Positions 37,229 through 45,677 of a stretch of DNA of 64,000 nucleotides are shown one piece after another (position 1 is the first letter of the stretch; the number at the start of each line of letters is the position of its first letter). The stretch comes from Bacteroides sp. OM05-12. Lineage in GTDB: Bacteria; Bacteroidota; Bacteroidia; Bacteroidales; Bacteroidaceae. Under the pieces are notes generated by a model. That model did no database searches. It saw only the letters and a list, made by a program, of their open reading frames with translations, and was not told where the DNA came from. The stretch spans positions 1-64,000 of the forward strand of contig NZ_QSUN01000019.1 of the NCBI RefSeq assembly GCF_003438995.1, read 5' to 3'. The position numbers and the translations under genes are program-made.

Positions 37229-40200
37229 TTATTTCCGTTCCCGTTTCTTCTTAGATTCGGGAACGGAAATATTCTTTTCGATAGAGTCTGTTTTTATTGT
37301 ATCACCGGGTTGAACCTCTTTATTTCTCTTTCTACTGTTCCAAAGAAATATATCTCTCCAAGTATTGAAATCTTTTTTATAAGCGATACCGACACCTTGT
37401 GTTGTCAATGTGGTTTTTGTGTAGTAGCGATCATTAGTTTGATTATATGCTTTAAGACGTATTTCTCCGGATTTGGTTAATAACCATTCTACATCAAAAT
37501 CCCCGACGAAGTTACTGTTTGCCATAGGATTATCCCTATAGCCGAAGTTACCGTTTATTAATAATCGGTTATTTAATAATTGTCCGGATAGGATACCTTC
37601 TATTTCCATATCCGTCCATCCTTTTTCTCCTGTACTGAGGTTGGTTCCAAAATTCCAGTTATTGAGGTTGAGTGCTTGAGAAAGCATATTATTAAGCTGT
37701 CCGGACAGAGTGGATGATAGCATGGAACTCATCGCTTTTGATGATTGTCCGGATCGATTGTTCCCGTAATCATACGTATAAAATTTACCAATACCTAAAA
37801 GATATAGGATTTGCATATTCATTTCTTCGTCTGTACTGATGGCACTTCTTACAATTTCCCGTTCTTCTTCGCTGACGTTAGGTAGTTCAATATCAAATTT
37901 GATATCGGGATGTGTCAGATTTCCGGTCAGATTCATCATACAGTTTACTTTGACGTTGTTCTGTGAGAAAGTCTCTCCGATACCCAAATCGCTTAATGAA
38001 GCAGAATTTACGGTATAGGCAGCTTGTATGTCAAGATTGGCATCTAACGGGCTTCCATTAAAATCAATGGTACTGCCTGATTGAATAATAAAATCTTTTC
38101 GTATTACTTCCTGTAAGCTGAATTTGTAAATACCTTGGTCTATTGTATAGTTGCCGAACATTTTAACATCTCCTTTATTGAAAAAAGAAACCCTGATATT
38201 TCCATTACCTTTTCCGCTGATATAATCTCCGGCAACCGGGTCCATGATGATTTTCATATTGCCATCAGGTGTCGCATCTATCTGGAGATTTAGGTGAATA
38301 TCGATAGGGGTATTATCTTCTTTTAAGTTTTCTCTCAAGAAACTGCTGGGAGTATATATTGAATCACGGATTTCCCGTTTAGGAGTTCTGTCTATGAAAT
38401 TGATGAATTGATTATTAGCAGCAGAGGCAGTACTATTCATCATATATACAAAGTTGGTATTTCGGTTAGTGCTCATGGCTACATCTACGTTCAATCCTGT
38501 GGCACCTCCATTGAGTGAGGCATTTCCTGTTCCATAAACAGTACCATAAAAGGGCATATCCGGATCTTCTTTTGTATTATAGACCAGCATATTATTTACA
38601 TCTATCAGAAAACGATAACTCAGGTTCTTAAAATGTGTATGTCGTAGGTAACCATTTATTTTTCCCGCATGTCCTTCCGGATCATATAGTGCACAATCTT
38701 TGAACTGTATTTCCTGAGGACGGAGGTGAATGGAGTCCCTTATATTAAAAGAGGTATTAAGTATATCAAACTTCAAAGATGCGTTTGCAAATACATCTCC
38801 TTCGAGTTGCAGGGATTTGAATCCACCGAAGAAATGAGCATGCCCTTTTATTCGTCCATGCACATCGGAAGCAATGTTCCGCATATAAAACTGTAAGAAT
38901 TGGATATTTGTACTATCTACGTCGATATTTAAGTTCAATCCTTTTTTACCCGGATAGATATGCCCTTTTACATTGGTTCGTGATATATCTTTTTCATGCA
39001 TTCGTGCATCAAGGAAAATGCCCTCTTGCTCTTTATCCCATTTTCCGGAAATATTCATATCGCCAAGAAGACCATTGTTAAAAGAGAAGTTCTTTACGAA
39101 AAGCTCAGCATTCAATTCCGGACTCTTCATCACCTGGCTCGCGGTGGCTATGCCGGTTGCCATTCCTGTAAAATCCACGTCTTTTAGTTGTACAATATCG
39201 AATACATAACCTATATTGATGTCATTCAATTCGACCTTAACCGTATCTTCTTGATTTTTTGTGAGTTTTCCATTTATGCGAAGATATTGATCTTTGTGTT
39301 TAAATAAGAAGTTATCAACGAATATTCTTCCGGAATCAACAGCGATATGGGACGGATGAATATTCCAGATGGAATCATTCAGTATTATTTCAGTCGGCTC
39401 TATCCATATATTGGCTTGCAGAATTGGTTTTTCACCTTCCGTTTTAAAGAAATCAGTCATGGCGGTGAGCCGGCCTCCATAAGTTGTTGCCGAGTTATTT
39501 CCCCAATTGATTGAAGTCGTCATCTTATCGTTTCTGGCTTGAGCTTCTACAGAAAAGCTAAGTGCCCCATCTTCTTTCATACGTTTACTACCTCTGACCT
39601 GACATTTAAATCTGTCGGTTGGATTTTCACACAGAATCATCCCTGATTCTATCAGGTGATTACCATATCTTAGTGCAGGAAAATATCCTTCAATACGTAG
39701 TTTACGGACAATATCGTTAAAATATCCTTTAATGGTGGAGTGAGTATAGATTGTGATTGGCAAATTGAATATTTCGGTCAGTTTCTCTGTATTATAAATA
39801 TTGATATCAAAGTTAAAGTTATTATTGGGCTCGTTAATTTCTTTATTTATAGAAAGCAAAGATGGAATATAACGTTCTACTGTTTTTATGGCACTTGCCG
39901 GAATCGTGTGATAGGAATAGTTTCCTTTTACAGTGGCTGTGATGTATTGTGATGTGAAGCTTAGTATTTTTTCATTGTTTTCCTGTGTCGCTGTAATATT
40001 TATGTTATCCAGGAAGAATGTTTTTTCGGGAGCAGTGAACAGAATACTGTCAACATTGATTTTACCGATAATGTTATCAATAGAATTTCCTTCGAAGTTG
40101 GCATCTAGCTTTAAAGAGAATTCAGAGTCTTCATATTTCTTTAATAAGTTCAAGTCATGAGGACGTACGTTTCTTATATCTGCATGAAAATTGAATGTTG

Positions 40201-41785
40201 GTATTTTTTGTGCGGTATTAAAGTTCCCGTTAAGAAGAATACTCCCGTTTACATCGTTTAAAGCAATCTTTCCATCAAATCCTCCGTGTTCATATTTCCC
40301 GTCCAGTTCTATATTATGATATTCATATTTACTGTATTCGATGGATGAGATCAAACCTTTCAGATTGATTGTAGGGAGCTGATTCCCGTATTTAACGGTG
40401 GAAACATCAACATTGAAACTAATTTCTCCCAAGATGTTTTCTTTAGCCAATAATTTCCCTAATTTGAAATCTACAGTTTTGACGGAACCGGAAGAAGAGT
40501 AGATCGCTTTATCCTTATCGGAGCTCAATTTTATATCGGTTTTTATTGCTCCTAACTCTGTGTTTAAGACACCATAAGTTACCAAATCATTAAAGTATCC
40601 TGATATTTCTCCCCGGAAAGAAATTTCGCCTATACGTTTTAATATGTCAGGAACTTGAGCATTGTTTTTTGATAAGTTCTTAATCAGTAAATCAGTTCCG
40701 GAACGTTTGATGTGGAGCTTGGATAACGTACCATATATATATGCGTCACTGCCTTGTGATAAATCCTGAAAAGCAACATTTCCCTTTATTTGGATATCCT
40801 CATTGGCATTGATTTCCAGTTTTGTACATTCTAACTGGTTTATTGTTCCATTAAAGGCTAAATCCAAATCCAGTTTATCCTGAAAATTAGCAAGAGGGGG
40901 GACGAAGCAAGATATATCTTTGAGAGTTACGTATGAAGGTTTCATTTTCCCTGAGAAATGCACACTATCTGCTAAATGCTCAAATGCTTCGAATCCGTTG
41001 TATTTTATGGAGACTGTATCCATGTTGAAAGACGTATTGGGTAAAGCGATAGAGAAATTTTCTAATTGCAGAAGCTCTCTGTTTCCCAAAACTTTTAAAG
41101 ATAACTTATGAAGTTCCAAACCGGATTGTTCATTCAAACTGAGACGTTTGATCGATGCATTAATCGAATCGTTACTTAAAGCTTTTAGTGAGATGTTTGC
41201 AATAATATTCTGTAAATTAATGTGTTTGCCATTGAATTTATTGGGCGTGTCAGGTTCGGATAGTACGTTGTATGAAAGTTTTCCCCTACGTATCAGTATG
41301 GAATTGATACGTAAATCCAGATTGCTTTTTTCATTGATGGAATCTTTGGATGCAAACGCATTTAGAACGAATCGGAAATTGGGAACAGCTTCCGGATTTT
41401 GCTTGGATAAGTTTATATTAAAACCAAATAATTGTACGCTACTGATGGCTATCTTTCCTTTAAATAGGGGGAGAATCTCAAATTTAGCGGAAAGACGGGT
41501 TACCTTCAACATTTCCTTTCCGGTTTGGTCGTTAAGTAAAAGATCATCGATAATGATTCTGTTTAAGGCTCCTGCGGATATCTTTCCTATCGAGAGCTCT
41601 GTTCCCAGAATTTTACGAAGTTCGTGAGTTACCAATACAGTAGTCTTCTGCTGAATTGCGGGTATGTTCAGCAAAATAATAATTCCCAGGTATAAACTGA
41701 TAATTATTCCCAGGAACCATCTTACTATCCTTCCTAATGTTCTGATAAATCGACCTATTTTGTATTTCCGAACAAAAATAAGCAA
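37229..41785 (-). CDS. tamB: TamB-like translocation and assembly protein
   Basis: The protein has 1518 residues when counted from a TTG at 41785, the first possible start after an in-frame stop; no ATG or GTG is available nearby. One N-terminal membrane helix (about 23-43) is followed by a very long region of repeated beta strands, as in AsmA-like bridge proteins, and the C-terminal TamB (DUF490) domain (about 1060-1460) with GTGNASLNGGATG and a late ILYLLGIGKF segment. TamB-type proteins span the periplasm and carry lipids or help outer-membrane proteins assemble. The last codons contain a perfect 13-bp hairpin. Confidence 0.9.
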   Translation of the reverse strand: MLIFVRKYKIGRFIRTLGRIVRWFLGIIISLYLGIIILLNIPAIQQKTTVLVTHELRKILGTELSIGKISAGALNRIIIDDLLLNDQTGKEMLKVTRLSAKFEILPLFKGKIAISSVQLFGFNINLSKQNPEAVPNFRFVLNAFASKDSINEKSNLDLRINSILIRRGKLSYNVLSEPDTPNKFNGKHINLQNIIANISLKALSNDSINASIKRLSLNEQSGLELHKLSLKVLGNRELLQLENFSIALPNTSFNMDTVSIKYNGFEAFEHLADSVHFSGKMKPSYVTLKDISCFVPPLANFQDKLDLDLAFNGTINQLECTKLEINANEDIQIKGNVAFQDLSQGSDAYIYGTLSKLHIKRSGTDLLIKNLSKNNAQVPDILKRIGEISFRGEISGYFNDLVTYGVLNTELGAIKTDIKLSSDKDKAIYSSSGSVKTVDFKLGKLLAKENILGEISFNVDVSTVKYGNQLPTINLKGLISSIEYSKYEYHNIELDGKYEHGGFDGKIALNDVNGSILLNGNFNTAQKIPTFNFHADIRNVRPHDLNLLKKYEDSEFSLKLDANFEGNSIDNIIGKINVDSILFTAPEKTFFLDNINITATQENNEKILSFTSQYITATVKGNYSYHTIPASAIKTVERYIPSLLSINKEINEPNNNFNFDINIYNTEKLTEIFNLPITIYTHSTIKGYFNDIVRKLRIEGYFPALRYGNHLIESGMILCENPTDRFKCQVRGSKRMKEDGALSFSVEAQARNDKMTTSINWGNNSATTYGGRLTAMTDFFKTEGEKPILQANIWIEPTEIILNDSIWNIHPSHIAVDSGRIFVDNFLFKHKDQYLRINGKLTKNQEDTVKVELNDINIGYVFDIVQLKDVDFTGMATGIATASQVMKSPELNAELFVKNFSFNNGLLGDMNISGKWDKEQEGIFLDARMHEKDISRTNVKGHIYPGKKGLNLNIDVDSTNIQFLQFYMRNIASDVHGRIKGHAHFFGGFKSLQLEGDVFANASLKFDILNTSFNIRDSIHLRPQEIQFKDCALYDPEGHAGKINGYLRHTHFKNLSYRFLIDVNNMLVYNTKEDPDMPFYGTVYGTGNASLNGGATGLNVDVAMSTNRNTNFVYMMNSTASAANNQFINFIDRTPKREIRDSIYTPSSFLRENLKEDNTPIDIHLNLQIDATPDGNMKIIMDPVAGDYISGKGNGNIRVSFFNKGDVKMFGNYTIDQGIYKFSLQEVIRKDFIIQSGSTIDFNGSPLDANLDIQAAYTVNSASLSDLGIGETFSQNNVKVNCMMNLTGNLTHPDIKFDIELPNVSEEEREIVRSAISTDEEMNMQILYLLGIGKFYTYDYGNNRSGQSSKAMSSMLSSTLSGQLNNMLSQALNLNNWNFGTNLSTGEKGWTDMEIEGILSGQLLNNRLLINGNFGYRDNPMANSNFVGDFDVEWLLTKSGEIRLKAYNQTNDRYYTKTTLTTQGVGIAYKKDFNTWRDIFLWNSRKRNKEVQPGDTIKTDSIEKNISVPESKKKRERK
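37231..37270. terminator. Terminator hairpin inside the tamB 3' coding end
   Basis: ATTTCCGTTCCCG (37231-37243) pairs perfectly over 13 bp with CGGGAACGGAAAT (37258-37270). It starts seven bases after the DUF4738-like stop and lies within the last 14 codons of tamB. It probably terminates the rfbC operon and perhaps tamB as well, although no long T-run follows. Confidence 0.7.
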
Positions 41786-41865
41786 TATTGCTTATCGGAT
41801 AGCATAAATAGGCGTATTTTCTAATCTTTTTAGATATTCGTTAACATAAAAAGAAATTGTATTCA

Positions 41866-41935
41866 AGCATCAAGGAGATTTTTTTAAACGTCTTGACGTT
41901 TGAAAATAACCACCTTGATGTCTTTTAAAATGTCC
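41866..41935. repeat. Short repeat related to the mosaic family, between hdeD and tamB
   Basis: CATCAAGG (41869-41876) is inverted as CCTTGATG (41913-41920), and a perfect AAACGTC/GACGTTT hairpin (41886-41901) lies between them. The GATGTTTT-type motif echoes the right-hand modules of copies A to C. The hairpin could also end hdeD transcription. Confidence 0.6.
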
Positions 41936-41941
41936 GGATAT

Positions 41942-42514
41942 TTATTCTTCCCGATTCTTTTTATGTAAATTCTTTAGTTCAAATGAAAGCATAACGCGGA
42001 AGAAACCTATAATAAGGAATGCGAATGCCAACATGTAAACTATGGACATTGCTCCGATACCCGGTTGCCAGATTATGGCAAAAGAACAGATAACGGCAAG
42101 AATACCGAAAGCCATATACCAACCCCATTCGCGGGTACCATAACGCTGCAAGTCCATTGAATATCCCATAGCGCTGAAACCACGGAACATCAGCCAGAAT
42201 GCGACGAAGAACGGAATTACTTCCATACTTAATAATGGGTAAGCTACCAGATAAATACCTAAAATCAGGTCGATAATACCGCCGGCCAAGTACCATCCCC
42301 AGCTAGAAAGGGTTTTGCGATTGCTTGCGGCAAATATAATTTCGAGTAGTCCGCTCACAAGCATTGATACACTAAAAATAATGCTCAGTGCAACGTAGCT
42401 GCTCAATGGAGCAAACATCAGGCATAAAGCTACAATAATGTATAAAAGTCCAAGTAAAAGAGATACCCACCAATTTTTGACTGCGTAGTCAATCTTGTCA
42501 ATAAAAGTTTTCAT
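41942..42514 (-). CDS. HdeD family membrane protein (DUF308)
   Basis: A membrane protein of 190 residues with six predicted helices in three pairs, matching the DUF308 repeat of HdeD. Typical features are the WYLAGGIIDLILGIYLV segment near 73-89 and FRGFSAMGYSMDLQRYG near 109-125. HdeD is linked to acid resistance in E. coli; the Bacteroides role is not established. It is a single gene between tamB and the divergent dinB. Confidence 0.85.
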   Translation of the reverse strand: MKTFIDKIDYAVKNWWVSLLLGLLYIIVALCLMFAPLSSYVALSIIFSVSMLVSGLLEIIFAASNRKTLSSWGWYLAGGIIDLILGIYLVAYPLLSMEVIPFFVAFWLMFRGFSAMGYSMDLQRYGTREWGWYMAFGILAVICSFAIIWQPGIGAMSIVYMLAFAFLIIGFFRVMLSFELKNLHKKNREE

Positions 42515-42574
42515 ACCGAATAATTTTAATTAGTTTAAGTAATGACTTCATAACAAGATTTGTCGTAAAGTGTT

Positions 42575-42582
42575 TACTTTTG
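42575..42582 (+). promoter_or_regulatory. -7 promoter element for dinB
   Basis: TACTTTTG lies 28 bases before the ATG. I see no obvious LexA-like palindrome overlapping it. Confidence 0.65.
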
Positions 42583-42610
42583 TATCTGAAAGAATTCTAA
42601 AAGGACGTTT

Positions 42611-43702
42611 ATGTCGCAAAAAAAAATCATACATGTGGATATGGATGCTTTCTATGCTTCTGTTGAGCAACGGGATAATCCTCAGTATCGTGGAAAACCT
42701 CTTGCGGTGGGGCGTGCAGAAGAGAGAGGAGTCGTAGCTGCTGCCAGTTACGAGGCCCGACGATATGGAGTTCATTCTGCCATGTCATCTGTAAGAGCAA
42801 TGAAACTGTGTCCTGATTTGATTTTTGTACCGGGAAGGATGCCATATTATAAGCAGATTTCATTGCAGATACGTGAAATCTTTCAAGATTATACGGATAT
42901 AATAGAGCCTTTATCACTTGATGAAGCTTTTCTTGATGTAACTGAAAATAAGAAAGGGATCACTTTTGCCGTGGATATTGCCAAGGAAATTAAGGCGAGG
43001 ATTCGCAAGGAGTTGAATTTGGTGGCATCGGCAGGTGTTTCATATAATAAATTCTTGGCAAAAGTAGCTTCAGATTATCGTAAACCGGACGGACTTTGTA
43101 CGATTCATCCGGATAAAGCGTTGGAATTCATAGGAAAACTTCCTATTGAAACATTTTGGGGGATAGGAAAAGTCACCGCACAAAAGATGCATTCTTTAGG
43201 TATACACAACGGAATGGATTTACGTGCCTGCTCCCTTGAATTTTTGCATCGTCACTTTGGTAAAGTGGGCGCCTTGTATTATGATTTTTCTCATGGAATA
43301 GATAATCGTCCTGTAGAAGCTGTCCGCATTCGTAAATCTGTCGGTTGTGAACATACGTTGGATAAGGATGTTACGGTATATTCTTCTATTATTATCGAAC
43401 TTTATCATGTAGCGACGGAATTGATAGAGCGCCTGCAACGTTCCAGCTTTCGTGGAAATACGTTAACGCTTAAACTTAAATTTAATGATTTCTCGCAAAA
43501 GACCCGGAGTATCAGTGTAGGGTATGAATTGACTAATTTGAAAGATGTACTTTCTCTGGCCAAACAATTATTAAAAGAAGTCGATTTAACAGGGCATCCA
43601 ATTCGTCTTATCGGACTTTCTGTCTCCAATCCGATGGATGAAGAAGATAAAAAACAAAAGTATCCGATTCAATTAAGTATTGATTGGGATGCAAAGTGGT
43701 AA
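42611..43702 (+). CDS. dinB: DNA polymerase IV (Y-family)
   Basis: The protein has 363 residues. The metal site is complete: Asp10 and Asp12 in HVDMDAFYASVE, and Asp104-Glu105 in SLDEAFLDVT. Phe14 occupies the steric-gate position that excludes ribonucleotides. The helix-hairpin-helix thumb (about 170-205) and little-finger domain (about 240-345) follow. It carries out error-prone or translesion synthesis. The extreme C-terminus KYPIQLSIDWD lacks an obvious QLxLF-type clamp motif, though QLSID may be a weak variant. It is transcribed alone. Confidence 0.97.
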   Translation: MSQKKIIHVDMDAFYASVEQRDNPQYRGKPLAVGRAEERGVVAAASYEARRYGVHSAMSSVRAMKLCPDLIFVPGRMPYYKQISLQIREIFQDYTDIIEPLSLDEAFLDVTENKKGITFAVDIAKEIKARIRKELNLVASAGVSYNKFLAKVASDYRKPDGLCTIHPDKALEFIGKLPIETFWGIGKVTAQKMHSLGIHNGMDLRACSLEFLHRHFGKVGALYYDFSHGIDNRPVEAVRIRKSVGCEHTLDKDVTVYSSIIIELYHVATELIERLQRSSFRGNTLTLKLKFNDFSQKTRSISVGYELTNLKDVLSLAKQLLKEVDLTGHPIRLIGLSVSNPMDEEDKKQKYPIQLSIDWDAKW

Positions 43703-43817
43703 ATGAAATCATTCTTAATCTGCTGATATTCAGTACTGAATTCCTAAATTATATAATAAGCTGACTAAATTGTATAATGAGGATGTGATTTATGCTTTCA
43801 GTATTATTAAAGATTAT

Positions 43818-43825
43818 TACTTTTG
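43818..43825 (+). promoter_or_regulatory. -7 promoter element of a candidate small RNA
   Basis: TACTTTTG fits TAnnTTTG in a gene-free stretch, about 60 bases before a strong terminator. Confidence 0.5.
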
Positions 43826-43831
43826 AAAATC

Positions 43832-43935
43832 GTTAGGGATAAACGGATTATTTAAAACAACGCAGACATTGAATGATATTTAACATCCACTTCCTTTCAC
43901 TTAAAATTAAGTATTGAAAGGAAGTGGATTTTTTA
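43832..43935 (+). ncRNA. Candidate small RNA of about 100 nt after dinB
   Basis: A -7 box at 43818 and a strong terminator at 43885-43935 bracket about 100 bases with no ORF. The start is inferred from the box. It may instead be a second promoter and terminator at the end of dinB. I recognise no known RNA family. Confidence 0.45.
43885..43935 (+). terminator. Strong rho-independent terminator after dinB
   Basis: A perfect 15-bp stem, ATCCACTTCCTTTCA (43885-43899) with TGAAAGGAAGTGGAT (43915-43929), is followed by a T-run. Confidence 0.9.
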
Positions 43936-43960
43936 CTGTCTTATCGGTATGAATCCTAAT

Positions 43961-44630
43961 TTGTACATGTTTTCAAATTACACTCACATAGCCTTCACCT
44001 TATCACGCTTTGGAGATAACCAATTGTATTACAGCTAGTAAAAGTGAAGGCACTACTTTTGTGAACTGCACCGGAAAAATCAGCTAAGCTCCTCTGTCTG
44101 ATGAGGAAGAAGTTTGAATGGAAATTTTAAATCTTAACTCTCAATTAAAGAAAGCCTAATCCGTTATAATCAGTCTAGTCAGCGTTATCCGTAAACCTAG
44201 TTCTCTAAATTTCTTGTATAAAAAGTTAGTACAATATATTTTCGGGTGCAGTTCAACAAAAAAGTGCCTTCACTTTAATTAAATAGTAATCAATAATATA
44301 AGGGTGAAAAGTGATAAGGTGAAGGCAAGTCAAAGTAAATTAAATAACAGCTAAATCAGCAAAGTAAGCAAGCCAAAACGCCTAAGGGAGTGTTGGCTTA
44401 CGCTCCCGTAGATGTAAGCCATCGCCCCCTTGAGTGTTAGCCATCGCTCCCTTGAGCGTTAGGTAACGCTCCCTTTGGCAATTTATAAAATGATCTTGAT
44501 GTTTTTTTTAATCATCAGGTTGTTTTTAAAAAACATAGGGTTGATTGAAAAAAACATCAGGTCGTTTGTTGACAAAGATACGGTCGATTGTTTGCAAACT
44601 CCTATCGTTTGTAATCAATCGACCGTATGC
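43961..44630 (+). repeat. Mosaic intergenic repeat, copy B (most complete)
   Basis: Outer arms GCCTTCACCTTATCAC (43991-44006) and GTGATAAGGTGAAGGC (44311-44326) are perfect inverses. Inner arms at 44041-44072 and 44245-44276 (32 bases each) pair with a few mismatches, for example GTGAAGGCACT against AGTGCCTTCAC. After the right arm come CGCCTAAGGGAGTG near 44379, a CTTAC/GTAAG mini-hairpin, tandem TTAGCCATCGCTCCCTTGAG units (about 44412-44475), GATGTTTTTT/AAAACATC arms, and a terminal hairpin with perfect 13-bp arms (44578-44590 with 44616-44628). Module order and orientation match copy A. Confidence 0.88.
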
Positions 44631-44763
44631 TGAAAAGCAGATTCCGTTATAGTCAGAACAAAGCAAATAGATAAACGGATAATTTCATGAGGTGATCCAA
44701 TAAATTTCATGAAAAGTAACGTATGTTTTTTCTGTTTCGATGGAAATTCTGATTTTAGTTTAG

Positions 44764-44771
44764 TAACTTTG
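44764..44771 (+). promoter_or_regulatory. -7 promoter element for map-tsaD
   Basis: TAACTTTG lies 35 bases before the map ATG. Confidence 0.7.
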
Positions 44772-44806
44772 CACGATTTTCAGATAAAGAAATATCTAAT
44801 AATAAA

Positions 44807-45664
44807 ATGTTTAAAAGAAGAATAAATAACTGGCATCCGGTAAAAGGACAACCATTAACGGATTTAGATAAAAAAGTTCTTTATTTTCAGAACAAAGGAC
44901 ATTTGGTTCCAAGCCGTAAATTAATTAAAACTCCCGAACAAATCGAAGGAATCCGCCGGAGTGGGGTTATCAATACCGGTGTTCTTGATTTGGTAGAAAG
45001 TGAAATTAAAGCAGGTATGTCTACTGCCGAGATAGATAAATTGGTCTATGACTATACAATAGCCCACGGTGCTATTCCGGCTCCGCTTAACTATGAAGGT
45101 TTTCCGAAAAGCGTGTGTACTTCCATTAATGAGGTCGTGTGCCATGGAATTCCTAGCGAAACGGAAATTTTAGAAGAAGGAGATATTATTAACGTGGATG
45201 TTTCTACTATTCTTGACGGATACTTTTCCGATGCTTCCCGTATGTTTATCATTGGTAAAACGTCTCCGGAAAAAGAGAAATTGGTAAAGGTAGCAAAGGA
45301 ATGTTTGCAGATAGGAATGGAAGCAGCCCGTCCGTTTGGATTTGTAGGTGATATAGGCAATGCAATTCAGAAACATGCAGAAAAGAACGGTTTCTCTGTT
45401 GTAAGAGATTTATGCGGTCATGGGGTGGGATTGGAGTTCCATGAAGAACCCGATGTGGAGCATTTTGGTAGAAAAGGAACCGGAATGTTATTGGTGCCGG
45501 GAATGGTCTTTACAATAGAACCTATGATAAATATGGGGACGTATGAAGTTTTTGTGGATGAAGAAGACGGTTGGACTGTAGTGACGGAAGATGAGTTGCC
45601 CTCTGCACAGTGGGAGCATACTTTCCTGATGACAGAGAATGGATTGGAAATATTGACTTATTAA
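44807..45664 (+). CDS. map: Type I methionine aminopeptidase
   Basis: The protein has 285 residues, with an N-terminal extension of about 40 residues before the pita-bread domain. The five metal ligands are visible as Asp in INVDVST near 128, Asp in YFSDASR near 139, His in CGHGVGLEF near 203, Glu in FTIEPM near 236 and Glu in WEHTF near 268. It removes the initiator methionine from new proteins. It begins the map-tsaD pair, 13 bases apart. Confidence 0.96.
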   Translation: MFKRRINNWHPVKGQPLTDLDKKVLYFQNKGHLVPSRKLIKTPEQIEGIRRSGVINTGVLDLVESEIKAGMSTAEIDKLVYDYTIAHGAIPAPLNYEGFPKSVCTSINEVVCHGIPSETEILEEGDIINVDVSTILDGYFSDASRMFIIGKTSPEKEKLVKVAKECLQIGMEAARPFGFVGDIGNAIQKHAEKNGFSVVRDLCGHGVGLEFHEEPDVEHFGRKGTGMLLVPGMVFTIEPMINMGTYEVFVDEEDGWTVVTEDELPSAQWEHTFLMTENGLEILTY

Positions 45665-45677
45665 AAAGATAAAGAAT

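Larger units (their letters stand above)
43703..44806. other. 1.1-kb intergenic gap between dinB and map
   Basis: No credible ORF is present. The gap contains a candidate small RNA unit (43818-43935), mosaic repeat copy B (43961-44630) and the map promoter (44764). The AT-rich interval 43703-43810 has a small palindrome, ATTCAGTACTGAAT near 43729, and otherwise nothing I can name. Confidence 0.75.

Noticed and set aside
44400..44475. Short tandem units looking like a CRISPR array
   Set aside because: The units are about 22 bases, imperfect and contiguous, without unique spacers, and there are no cas genes.
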